13,408 nt of DNA from NCBI GenBank assembly GCA_013816645.1, contig JACDEC010000034.1:1-13408 (forward strand), in the 5' to 3' direction. Under the pieces are notes generated by a model. It searched no databases. It had not been told where the DNA came from and worked only from the letters and a program-made list of their open reading frames with translations. Below are positions 1 through 6,053 of the stretch, piece after piece. The DNA comes from Planctomycetota bacterium. GTDB lineage: Bacteria; Planctomycetota; UBA11346. A program made the position numbers and the translations under genes. Within the stretch, counting starts at the first letter, position 1, and each line of letters begins with the position of its first letter.

Positions 1-318
1 GGCGAGCCCATCGGCGATGCGGTCGGTGGCCGCGGCCGCGCGGGCCAGGTCCTCGGCGGCGACCAGCCCGTCGGCGCCGACCGGCGCCTCGACCGCAACG
101 AACAGCTGATCGGTGGCGCCGAATTGCGCGACCATCTCGCGGAAGCTCTTCACCGCCGGGGAATCGTCGGGCAGCAGCCGGTAGATGTCGGTGTCCAGGC
201 GGATGCCGAGCGCTGGGATCGCCAGCAGCAGGCACGTCGCGATGCTCAGCGACAGCGCCAGGATCGGGCGCCGGATCGAAAAGTCGGCGACTGCCGAAGT
301 CAGGCGGTCGATGAGCAT
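1..318 (-). CDS. MMPL/RND-family exporter, N-terminal fragment
   Basis: Partial gene: 106 residues are visible and the rest lies beyond the left edge. The product starts MLIDRLTSAVADFSIRRPIL, with a hydrophobic helix at about residues 19-37, followed by a periplasm-type stretch with LDTDIYRLLPDDSPAVKSF at about 42-60 and TDQLFVAVE just after it. Short cytosolic N-terminus, first transmembrane helix, then a DTDxxxLLPxDSPAV motif is the usual opening of MMPL-superfamily exporters of the large HpnN-like group, which move lipids or hydrophobic compounds across the inner membrane. The cargo cannot be told from this part. ATG at 318 is the only reasonable start and has no Shine-Dalgarno site. The gene is divergent from thrS. 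The family call is fairly safe; HpnN itself is not claimed. Confidence 0.75.
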   Translation of the reverse strand, partial: MLIDRLTSAVADFSIRRPILALSLSIATCLLLAIPALGIRLDTDIYRLLPDDSPAVKSFREMVAQFGATDQLFVAVEAPVGADGLVAAEDLARAAAATDRIADGLA

Positions 319-582
319 GAGGACCGGGATGCTCGGCTGGTCGGGGGTGGGTAAAAGACAAAACGACGGCAGATGCGGCAGCCGAGGGCTGAAATGCGGC
401 GTCTGCAGTGCAGGCGCGTCGCTCTGGTCGGTTGATTCCCACCGTCGCTGTCGCTACGGTGCCCTCCCCATGCATGCGCGCCGCATCGGTGAGCGAACTA
501 GGAACTGAGGCCGTCAGCCTGCTGTCGTCAGCCGGCCGCCTCGTCCCGCTCCCGTTCACCGCGCGCACTCCGGACCACACCC
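319..582. promoter_or_regulatory. Divergent intergenic region, exporter / thrS
   Basis: A 264-nt gap between two divergently read genes that must hold both promoters. The only AT-rich patch is around 351-366 (gtaaaagacaaaac), the likeliest site for the leftward exporter promoter (TTTTAC read on the minus strand at 356-351). The rightward thrS candidate is described separately. A direct repeat gtcagcc occurs at 513-519 and 527-533 in the presumed thrS leader. No T-box-like structure or intrinsic terminator with a T-run was seen. Confidence 0.5.
432..460 (+). promoter_or_regulatory. Candidate sigma-70-type promoter for thrS
   Basis: TTGATT (432-437), a 17-nt spacer, then TACGGT (455-460). The -35 matches four of six consensus bases and the -10 keeps the three most conserved (TA...T). 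Transcription would begin near 467, giving a leader of about 115 nt before the thrS ATG at 583. This is the best-spaced promoter-like pair in the gap, seen by eye only. Confidence 0.4.
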
Positions 583-2568
583 ATGCCAGTTCTCACGCTC
601 CCCGACGGCAAGCAGCTGTCGTTCCCCGCCCCCGTTACCGGCCGCCAGGCCGCCGAGACCATCTCGCCCGGTCTCGCCCGCAAGGCGATCGCGGTGAAGA
701 TCGACGACGAGATCCGCGACCTCGCCCGGCCGATCGAGCAGGACGCGCGCTTCAAGGTGATCACCGCGCGCAACGACGATCCCGACGCCCTGCACGTGCT
801 GCGCCACAGCTGCGCGCACATCCTCGCCGAAGCGGTCTGCGAGCTGTTCCCCGGCACCAAGCTGGCCTACGGCCCGGCGATCGAAGACGGCTTCTTCTAC
901 GACATGGCGGTGGCCGACGCCGCCGGCGAGCCGCGCCAACTCACCGACGCCGATTTCGCGGCGATCGAGGCGCGCATGGCCGAGATCGTCAAGCAGGACC
1001 GGCCGTTCACCCGCCGCGACTACACCTGCGCGGAAGGGCTCGAGCGCGCCGCCAAGGACAAGTACAAGCGCGATAACGCCGAGCGCGCCATCGCCAAGGG
1101 CGCCAAGACCATCTCGTTCTACGCCACCGGCGACCCCGGCACGCATTGGGAGGACCTCTGCGCCGGCCCGCACGTGCCGTCGACCGCGGCGCTCGGCGCC
1201 TTCAAGGTGATGTCGGTGGCCGGCGCCTACTGGCACGGCGACCAGGCCTCCGACCAGCTGACCCGCATCTACGGCACCTGCTGGGCCGACGCCAAGGCGC
1301 TCAAGGCCTACCTGATGCGCCTGGAGGAGGCCAAGAAGCGCGACCACCGCAAGCTCGGCCGCGAGATGGACCTCTTCCACATCGACGAGGAGAACCCGGG
1401 CCAGGTGTTCTGGCATCCCAAGGGCTGGTCGATCTACCGGGTGCTCGAGGACTACGTGCGCGCGCGCATCACCGCCGCCGGCTACGTCGAGGTCAAGACC
1501 CCGACGGTGATGCCCAAGTCGCTCTGGGAACGCTCGGGCCACTGGGCCAAGTACCGCGAGAACATGTTCACCACGGCGTCCGAGGAGCGCGAGTTCGCGC
1601 TCAAGCCGATGAACTGCCCGGGGCACATCCAGATCTTCAAGCAGGGGCTCAAGAGCTACCGCGAGCTGCCGCTGCGCATGGCCGAGTTCGGCTCGTGCTG
1701 CCGCAACGAGCTGTCCGGCGCGCTGCACGGCATCATGCGGGTGCGCGGTTTCGTCCAGGACGACGCGCACATCTTCTGCACCGAGGCGCAGATCGCGCCC
1801 GAGGTCGCGGCGTTCTGCGCGCTGCTCAAGCAGGTCTACGCCGACTTCGGCTTCGGCGACGACCGGGTGATCGTCAAGTTCTCGACCCGCCCCAAGGTCC
1901 GCGTCGGTTCCGACGAGACCTGGGACCGCGCCGAGGCCGCGCTCGCCGACGCCTGCGCGAAGGCCGGGCTGGCCTACACCGTGGCGCCCGGCGAAGGCGC
2001 GTTCTACGGACCCAAGCTCGAGTTCACCCTGGTCGACGCGCTCGCCCGCCACTGGCAGTGCGGGACCATCCAGGTCGACTACCAGCTGCCCTCCGGCGAG
2101 CGCCTCGACGCCACCTACGTCGGCGAGGACGGAGCCAAGCACCATCCGGTGATGCTGCACCGCGCGATCCTCGGTTCGCTCGAGCGCTTCATCGGCATCC
2201 TCATCGAGCACTTCTCCGGCAAGTTCCCGCTGTGGTTGGCGCCGGAGCAGTTGCGCGTGCTGCCGATCACCGACGAGCACCTGCCGTGGTCGGAGCAGGT
2301 CGGCGCCCGCCTGCGCGAAGCCGGACTGCGCGTGTCGGTCGATCGCCAGCCCGAAAAACTCGGCGCCAAGATCCGCCTCGCGCGCAACGATCGTGTGCCC
2401 TACTTCGCGGTGATCGGCGCCCAGGAGGTCGCGGACGGCACGGTCTCGCTGCAGAATCAGGCGGGCGAGAAGCTCGGTACCCTGACGCTCGACGACCTCA
2501 CCGCGCGGCTCGGCCAGGAGGTCGCTGCCCGGACCCTGCCCAAGGTGGCGGCCGAAGCTGCGGGCTAG
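583..2568 (+). CDS. thrS: Threonyl-tRNA synthetase
   Basis: Cytosolic class II synthetase that charges tRNA-Thr with threonine, 661 residues (E. coli enzyme 642). Order of parts: TGS domain at about 1-65; editing domain with HxxxH at H75/H79 and the LCAGPH loop (C193, H197) for clearing mischarged Ser-tRNA; catalytic core with zinc ligands C345 (NCPGH), H396 (DDAHIF) and H526 (MLHRAILGS); motif 2 at about 369-389; motif 3 arginine near R535; anticodon-binding domain from about 545. The start MPVLTLPDGK matches the conserved N-terminus, so ATG at 583 is well supported although no Shine-Dalgarno site precedes it. One oddity: motif 2 reads GSCCRNE where the E. coli enzyme has GSCHRNE. The gene stands alone, without infC-rpmI-rplT downstream, and ends 3 nt from a convergent gene. 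Confidence 0.98.
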   Translation: MPVLTLPDGKQLSFPAPVTGRQAAETISPGLARKAIAVKIDDEIRDLARPIEQDARFKVITARNDDPDALHVLRHSCAHILAEAVCELFPGTKLAYGPAIEDGFFYDMAVADAAGEPRQLTDADFAAIEARMAEIVKQDRPFTRRDYTCAEGLERAAKDKYKRDNAERAIAKGAKTISFYATGDPGTHWEDLCAGPHVPSTAALGAFKVMSVAGAYWHGDQASDQLTRIYGTCWADAKALKAYLMRLEEAKKRDHRKLGREMDLFHIDEENPGQVFWHPKGWSIYRVLEDYVRARITAAGYVEVKTPTVMPKSLWERSGHWAKYRENMFTTASEEREFALKPMNCPGHIQIFKQGLKSYRELPLRMAEFGSCCRNELSGALHGIMRVRGFVQDDAHIFCTEAQIAPEVAAFCALLKQVYADFGFGDDRVIVKFSTRPKVRVGSDETWDRAEAALADACAKAGLAYTVAPGEGAFYGPKLEFTLVDALARHWQCGTIQVDYQLPSGERLDATYVGEDGAKHHPVMLHRAILGSLERFIGILIEHFSGKFPLWLAPEQLRVLPITDEHLPWSEQVGARLREAGLRVSVDRQPEKLGAKIRLARNDRVPYFAVIGAQEVADGTVSLQNQAGEKLGTLTLDDLTARLGQEVAARTLPKVAAEAAG

Positions 2569-2571
2569 CCG

Positions 2572-3333
2572 CTAGCCGTTGCCCTGCGGCGGCAGCAGGG
2601 GCTGCGGCCAGTAACGGGGCACGCTGGGCAGCGGGCGGATGTCGACGCCCACCGGCACGTCGCTGGAGATGCGCGCCTCGCCATCGAGCTGGTAGGCGCG
2701 GCCCGGAACGACCAAGCCGCCGTTGAGCCGCACGCTGGCGAAATCGCCTCCGTTGAGGCATATGACGTAGGCGCCGCTGCTGGCGTTGCGCAGCACGAGT
2801 TCGCGGCTGCCGGCGGCGACGGGGTCGAAGGGAATGGCGGCGTAGGCGCCCGCGATCACCAGCTCCTTGGTCGCGCCCTCGCCGCGCAGCGGCGCGGGCG
2901 GACGCGGTCCACTGCGCGTTCGTGGCAACGCGATGCCCTCCGACGGTTCTGCGTGGTCGTCCGAAGATGAAGCGTCTGCCGACGGAGCGTAGCCTGCGCG
3001 CTGGCTCGCGCGCTGGCTGGCAAGCAGGTCATTGGCCAGGCCGAGTTGCGCCGCTGCCTCGGCATCGAGCTGCGCCACCGTCGTGCCGGCATCCATGGCC
3101 AGGCCCGCGGCCGCATAGGCGCGGGCCAGGGCCGGCGCGAAGCGCTGGTCGGACGCGGGCAGGGTCCCGACGAGCGGCGAGGAACGACCAGAGCGGGCAT
3201 CGTCGAATGCAGGGACGCCTGCTGAGACTGGATCGACGCTGGCGCTCCGCCGCTGTTCCCGCACCAACGTCGCACCGGCTCCAGCGCAGGCCACGAGCAT
3301 CAGCGCGCCAAGCAAGCGTCGTCGGGACTTCAC
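2572..3333 (-). CDS. Putative lipoprotein of unknown function
   Basis: 253 residues from a GTG at 3333 that overlaps the TGA of the upstream CAP-domain gene (GTGA), so the two are very probably translationally coupled. The N-terminus MKSRRRLLGALMLVACAG is a basic, then hydrophobic signal with a lipobox LVAC (C16), predicting a lipid-anchored envelope protein. A low-complexity Ser/Asp/Pro/Arg-rich linker runs at about 110-150, then a compact C-terminal half (from ELVIAGAYAAIPFDP) rich in small and beta-prone residues and ending in a proline-rich tail. I recognise no family. Coupling suggests that it acts with or next to the CAP-domain lipoprotein. Its TAG stop lies 3 nt from the thrS stop. A weak GC-rich inverted repeat near 2581-2601, within the 3' end, has no T-run. 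Confidence 0.75.
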   Translation of the reverse strand: MKSRRRLLGALMLVACAGAGATLVREQRRSASVDPVSAGVPAFDDARSGRSSPLVGTLPASDQRFAPALARAYAAAGLAMDAGTTVAQLDAEAAAQLGLANDLLASQRASQRAGYAPSADASSSDDHAEPSEGIALPRTRSGPRPPAPLRGEGATKELVIAGAYAAIPFDPVAAGSRELVLRNASSGAYVICLNGGDFASVRLNGGLVVPGRAYQLDGEARISSDVPVGVDIRPLPSVPRYWPQPLLPPQGNG

Positions 3334-4358
3334 GGCGTGGTGAAGGTCTGGGCGGGGACCGGCGGCAGCGCGGAGCCGCCGGTGATCGTCCCGCTCACCG
3401 ACCAGGTGTAGGAGGTGCCGGCGGCGAGCGGCGCGAGCGGGATCGCGAACAGTTCGCCGGGATCGAGCAGGCCCTCGACATCGGTGACGGTCTGGGCATT
3501 GCTGGCGTCGCCGCTGGTCGCGGGGTCGGTGCCGCCACCGACGATCAACCGCACTGGGACGTGGACGCCGCCGCTGGTGGCGAGGTCGACCACGATGGTG
3601 GCGAAATCCGCGGTGGTCGGGAAGACCGCGTGCAGCGGCGGACCGACGGCGTTGGCGCTCGGCACCGGATCCGGCGACTCGCTGTCGCTCAGGAAGGTGG
3701 TCGGCGCCGTCGTTCCCGTGCTCGGCCAGTAGGACAGCGCGATGCCCGGAGTCGTCTGCGCCGCCCACTCCAGGGTCGCGTAGCCGTTGCCGCCGGGATT
3801 GCCCCACGGATCTTCGGCCGGTACGTTGGCGGCCGGGAACTCGCTGCGCGCCAGAGCCATGTCGCCGTAGCCGAAGCGCCGCGCGCGGTGGCGAAGCATG
3901 GGCACGCGGTGATAGACGGTGTTCCACAATCCGTTCATCGCAGCCAGCGAGTGCTGGCTGCTGATGTCCTCGAGATACTGGTAAGTTCCGGGGATGTCCG
4001 CGCCGCCGTTGGCGGCGCGGATGCGTTGCCCGATCCCGGTGTGGACGAACAGCGCGTTGTCCGTCGGTTCGCCATGGTTGAGACTGGGCACATTGCCGAC
4101 GTCGTCGAGCGCCTGCCAGCCCGCATGCTTGATCGCCGCGGTTGTCAGCGCTTCGTGGGTGGTGACCGCGGGCAGGGCCGCGCCCCCGCATTGGCTGCGC
4201 AGCGCGGTGAGGTCGGCGAGCCGCGCGCTGTTGGCGATGCCACGGTCGGTGCTGCCCCCGCCGCCCGGTCCAGATCCGCCGCTCGACGATGAGCCGCCGC
4301 CGCAGGCGGTCAGGACCGCGGCCAGCGCGGGCGCAGCGATGATGAGCACTGACCGCAT
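3330..4358 (-). CDS. CAP-domain (SCP-like) lipoprotein
   Basis: 342 residues. A signal peptide ends in the lipobox LTAC (C19), followed by a flexible Gly/Ser linker (20-37) of the kind that tethers exported lipoproteins. Residues about 45-170 look like a CAP (CRISP/antigen-5/PR-1) domain: H78 in AAIKHAGWQ, H95-G-E97, an LEDIS segment (E120) in the place of the usual GEN, and LWNTVYHR (H140). The later stretch ALSYWPSTGTTAPTTFL is the type of region that follows CAP domains in bacterial secreted proteins, and the C-terminus (YTWSVSGTITGG...TFTTP) resembles an Ig/fibronectin-like beta-sandwich. The molecular role of bacterial CAP lipoproteins is mostly unknown. ATG at 4358 is preceded at 5 nt by GAGGTG, the best Shine-Dalgarno site in the window. 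The stop overlaps the GTG of the next lipoprotein. Confidence 0.82.
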   Translation of the reverse strand: MRSVLIIAAPALAAVLTACGGGSSSSGGSGPGGGGSTDRGIANSARLADLTALRSQCGGAALPAVTTHEALTTAAIKHAGWQALDDVGNVPSLNHGEPTDNALFVHTGIGQRIRAANGGADIPGTYQYLEDISSQHSLAAMNGLWNTVYHRVPMLRHRARRFGYGDMALARSEFPAANVPAEDPWGNPGGNGYATLEWAAQTTPGIALSYWPSTGTTAPTTFLSDSESPDPVPSANAVGPPLHAVFPTTADFATIVVDLATSGGVHVPVRLIVGGGTDPATSGDASNAQTVTDVEGLLDPGELFAIPLAPLAAGTSYTWSVSGTITGGSALPPVPAQTFTTP

Positions 4359-4362
4359 CGGA

Positions 4363-4376
4363 GCACCTCGCGGTGC
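4363..4376 (-). promoter_or_regulatory. Shine-Dalgarno site within a small hairpin
   Basis: On the minus strand GAGGTG (4369-4364) lies 5 nt before the CAP-gene ATG at 4358. The same bases form part of a perfect 5-bp inverted repeat GCACC/GGTGC with a 4-nt loop. The ribosome site fixes the start; the hairpin could reduce access to it. The stem is short, so any effect is inferred. Confidence 0.4.
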
Positions 4377-4443
4377 AGTGTGCCTCGTGCCGTGCCCGGT
4401 TCAGCGGTCGCAGGCCCGTCGTCCAACACGGCATGGCACCCGC

Positions 4444-5088
4444 TCAATCAGCGGGCTGCTCGGGGATCACCAGGACATCGCCGGGCTTCATCATTTCCGG
4501 GTCCAGCCAGGGGTTGGCCGGCAGGATCGCGCGCCAGTGCCGGGCACTGCCGTAGAAGGCCAGGCTGATGTCGGCCAGGGTATCGCCGGATTGCACGACG
4601 TAGGTGCGCTTGCCGACCGTGGCCGCGCGCGGCGGCGCGGTGAGCGGGCGCAATTCGGCGAAGCGCGCGCCGTCGACGGCGTGGCGGACGGAGATCGTCA
4701 CCCGGTCGTCGTCGCCGCTGCGTAGCGCCTCGCGCATGCGCGCGCGCACCAGCGTGGCGATGGCGTCGTCGTCGATGGCCACGCGGCCGACGCCGTCCTC
4801 GACGATCTCGACCGTCACCGTCGCCCGCTTCCAGTACCAACCCTCTTCGAGACGGCGATCGCCGGCGACGTACTCGGGTAGTTCGGCGATCGCGATCTCC
4901 GCCCGGCCATGCCGCCCGAGTTCGCGGCGCAGTCGTCCAGCCAGGTTGGCGACGGCGTGCTCGCGCGCGGACTCGGCGCTGTTGTCGACCAGGCGGCCGT
5001 CGGGGGTGACCGTGAACCCGCGACCGCTGCCGCACCCGATGGTCGCCAGGCAGATCAGGGCGAACAGGCACTGGCGCATGGAGCGCAT
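4444..5088 (-). CDS. LysM-domain lipoprotein
   Basis: 214 residues from ATG 5088; a second ATG at 5079 is also possible. The N-terminus MRSMRQCLFALICLATIGCG is a signal with a near-lipobox (TIGC, C19), so probably lipid-anchored, although position -3 is not the usual Leu. Residues about 30-140 hold an alpha/beta region with two strand-rich segments (AEIAIAELPEYV; RATVTVEIVED) that I do not recognise. Residues 161-210 are a clear LysM module: TYVVQSGDTLADISLAFYG, then HWRAILPANPWL and LKPGD-like MKPGDVLVIPEQ. LysM modules bind N-acetylglucosamine polymers, so peptidoglycan attachment is likely. The gene lies 38 nt after yqgE and 85 nt before the CAP gene on the same strand, probably in one transcript. 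Confidence 0.85.
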   Translation of the reverse strand: MRSMRQCLFALICLATIGCGSGRGFTVTPDGRLVDNSAESAREHAVANLAGRLRRELGRHGRAEIAIAELPEYVAGDRRLEEGWYWKRATVTVEIVEDGVGRVAIDDDAIATLVRARMREALRSGDDDRVTISVRHAVDGARFAELRPLTAPPRAATVGKRTYVVQSGDTLADISLAFYGSARHWRAILPANPWLDPEMMKPGDVLVIPEQPAD

Positions 5089-5126
5089 GCTGGCGGCGGA
5101 TGCGGTCGGGGAAGTGCCGGACGCGT

Positions 5127-5657
5127 TCAGTTCAGGCTCGGTTCGGGGAGCCCGTTGCTGCCTTCGAGCAGCAGCTGCCAGAGGTTGGGCGGCGGCCGGT
5201 GGCGCAGCACCAGGTCCGGTGGACCTGGGCGCAGGACCCAAGATCCTTCGCCGATCTCGGCCGCGAGTTGACCGGGTGCCCAGCCGCTGTGGCCGAGGAA
5301 CAGGCGTGGGCCACTGGCGTCGTGGCCGCTGGCGTAGCGTTCGGCCAGCGCGTCGAGATCGCCGCCGACGGCCAGGCCGTTGCCCATGGCCTGGGCGCCT
5401 GGCAGGTCGGCGCAGGCATGCAGCAGCAGACCCTTGTTGCGATCGACCGGCCCGCCCTCGGCAGCGACCTTCGCCGATCCCAGGCCGGGCGGGCAGTCCG
5501 CCCACAGGTCGCTGATGATGATGTCGAGCGGGCGGTTGATGATGAAGCCGAGCGTGCCGTCCTCGTCGTGTTCGAGGAGGTAGATGACGCTGCGCATGAA
5601 CGACGGCTCGCTCAGCGAGGCGCTCGCGACCAACAGCATGCCCGCAGCCGGGGTCAT
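5127..5657 (-). CDS. YqgE/AlgH family protein
   Basis: 176 residues. The start MTPAAGMLLVASASLSEPSF is followed by RSVIYLLEHDEDGTLGFIINRPL, the typical beginning of the UPF0301 YqgE/AlgH family (compare the LIAMP...F.RSVVY..EH..GA.G.I.N.PL layout of the E. coli protein). Further family marks are EGGPVDRNKG and the strongly conserved LFLGHSGWAPGQLAAEI followed by GSW. The length is close to the E. coli homologue (about 187). The biochemical role is unsettled; AlgH was linked to alginate regulation in Pseudomonas. ATG at 5657 is preferred because the family begins here and sequence upstream is non-coding repeat. It is probably the first gene of the yqgE-LysM-CAP-lipoprotein unit. Confidence 0.9.
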   Translation of the reverse strand: MTPAAGMLLVASASLSEPSFMRSVIYLLEHDEDGTLGFIINRPLDIIISDLWADCPPGLGSAKVAAEGGPVDRNKGLLLHACADLPGAQAMGNGLAVGGDLDALAERYASGHDASGPRLFLGHSGWAPGQLAAEIGEGSWVLRPGPPDLVLRHRPPPNLWQLLLEGSNGLPEPSLN

Positions 5658-5665
5658 ATGCCTTG

Positions 5666-5671
5666 AGCGTA
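5666..5671 (-). promoter_or_regulatory. Candidate -10 element before yqgE
   Basis: TACGCT on the minus strand, with 8 nt between its end and the yqgE ATG. The spacing would place the transcript start at or within about 2 nt of the ATG. No convincing -35 at 16-18 nt was found; TTGCAT lies 21 nt away, which is too far. Low certainty. Confidence 0.25.
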
Positions 5672-5730
5672 GGCTGGCAGTGCGCGCACGCCATGCAAAG
5701 CGGCGGTGCTGCCACATCTCAGTCGGGGCT

Positions 5731-6043
5731 CGCAGCCGCTTCGGCGAGAACCCGACGTGAACACGCGGCCCAGCGACAGATGCGTCCCCGCAGACGCGCA
5801 GCGTCGAGGAACGCATCGATAGCGCCCTGTCCCGCTCGTGGCGCTATGAGTCAGCCAGGGAGACCTGTTGGCGCAGCCGCGTCGCGCGGCGAGAACCCCG
5901 ATGTGCACGCGCGGCCCAGCGACAGATGCGTCCCCGCAGACGCGCAGCGTCGAGGAACGCATCGCTAGCGTCCTTGTCCCGCTCGTGGCCCCATGAGTCA
6001 GCCAGGAAACCTGTCCCAAGTCAGCCAGGGAGACCTGTTGGCG
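5731..6043. repeat. Tandem palindrome-rich repeat, two units of about 145 bp
   Basis: Two adjacent copies (about 5731-5871 and 5872-6043) fill the gap between lpxC-fabZ and yqgE. A 55-nt block is identical at 5764-5818 and 5910-5964; the flanks diverge by substitutions and small indels. Each copy holds nested inverted repeats: outer GATGCGT/ACGCATC (5779-5785 with 5811-5817; 5925-5931 with 5957-5963) and inner GACGC-gca-GCGTC (5793-5805; 5939-5951). The first copy also has an 8-bp pair ATAGCGCC/GGCGCTAT (5819-5826 with 5840-5847). A 25-nt stretch at 5849-5873 recurs exactly at 6019-6043, with a degenerate third copy at 5996-6018. It looks like a REP/BIME-type intergenic element, likely dispersed in the genome. 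No protein is encoded. Confidence 0.8.
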
Positions 6044-6053
6044 TGCGGCGGGG

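Noticed and set aside
319..582. T-box or threonine attenuator ahead of thrS
   Set aside because: No T-box bulge sequence, no run of Thr codons and no terminator hairpin with a T-run could be found.
5731..6043. CRISPR array
   Set aside because: Only two long units, adjacent to each other, with imperfect flanks and no unique spacers of regular size; no cas genes.
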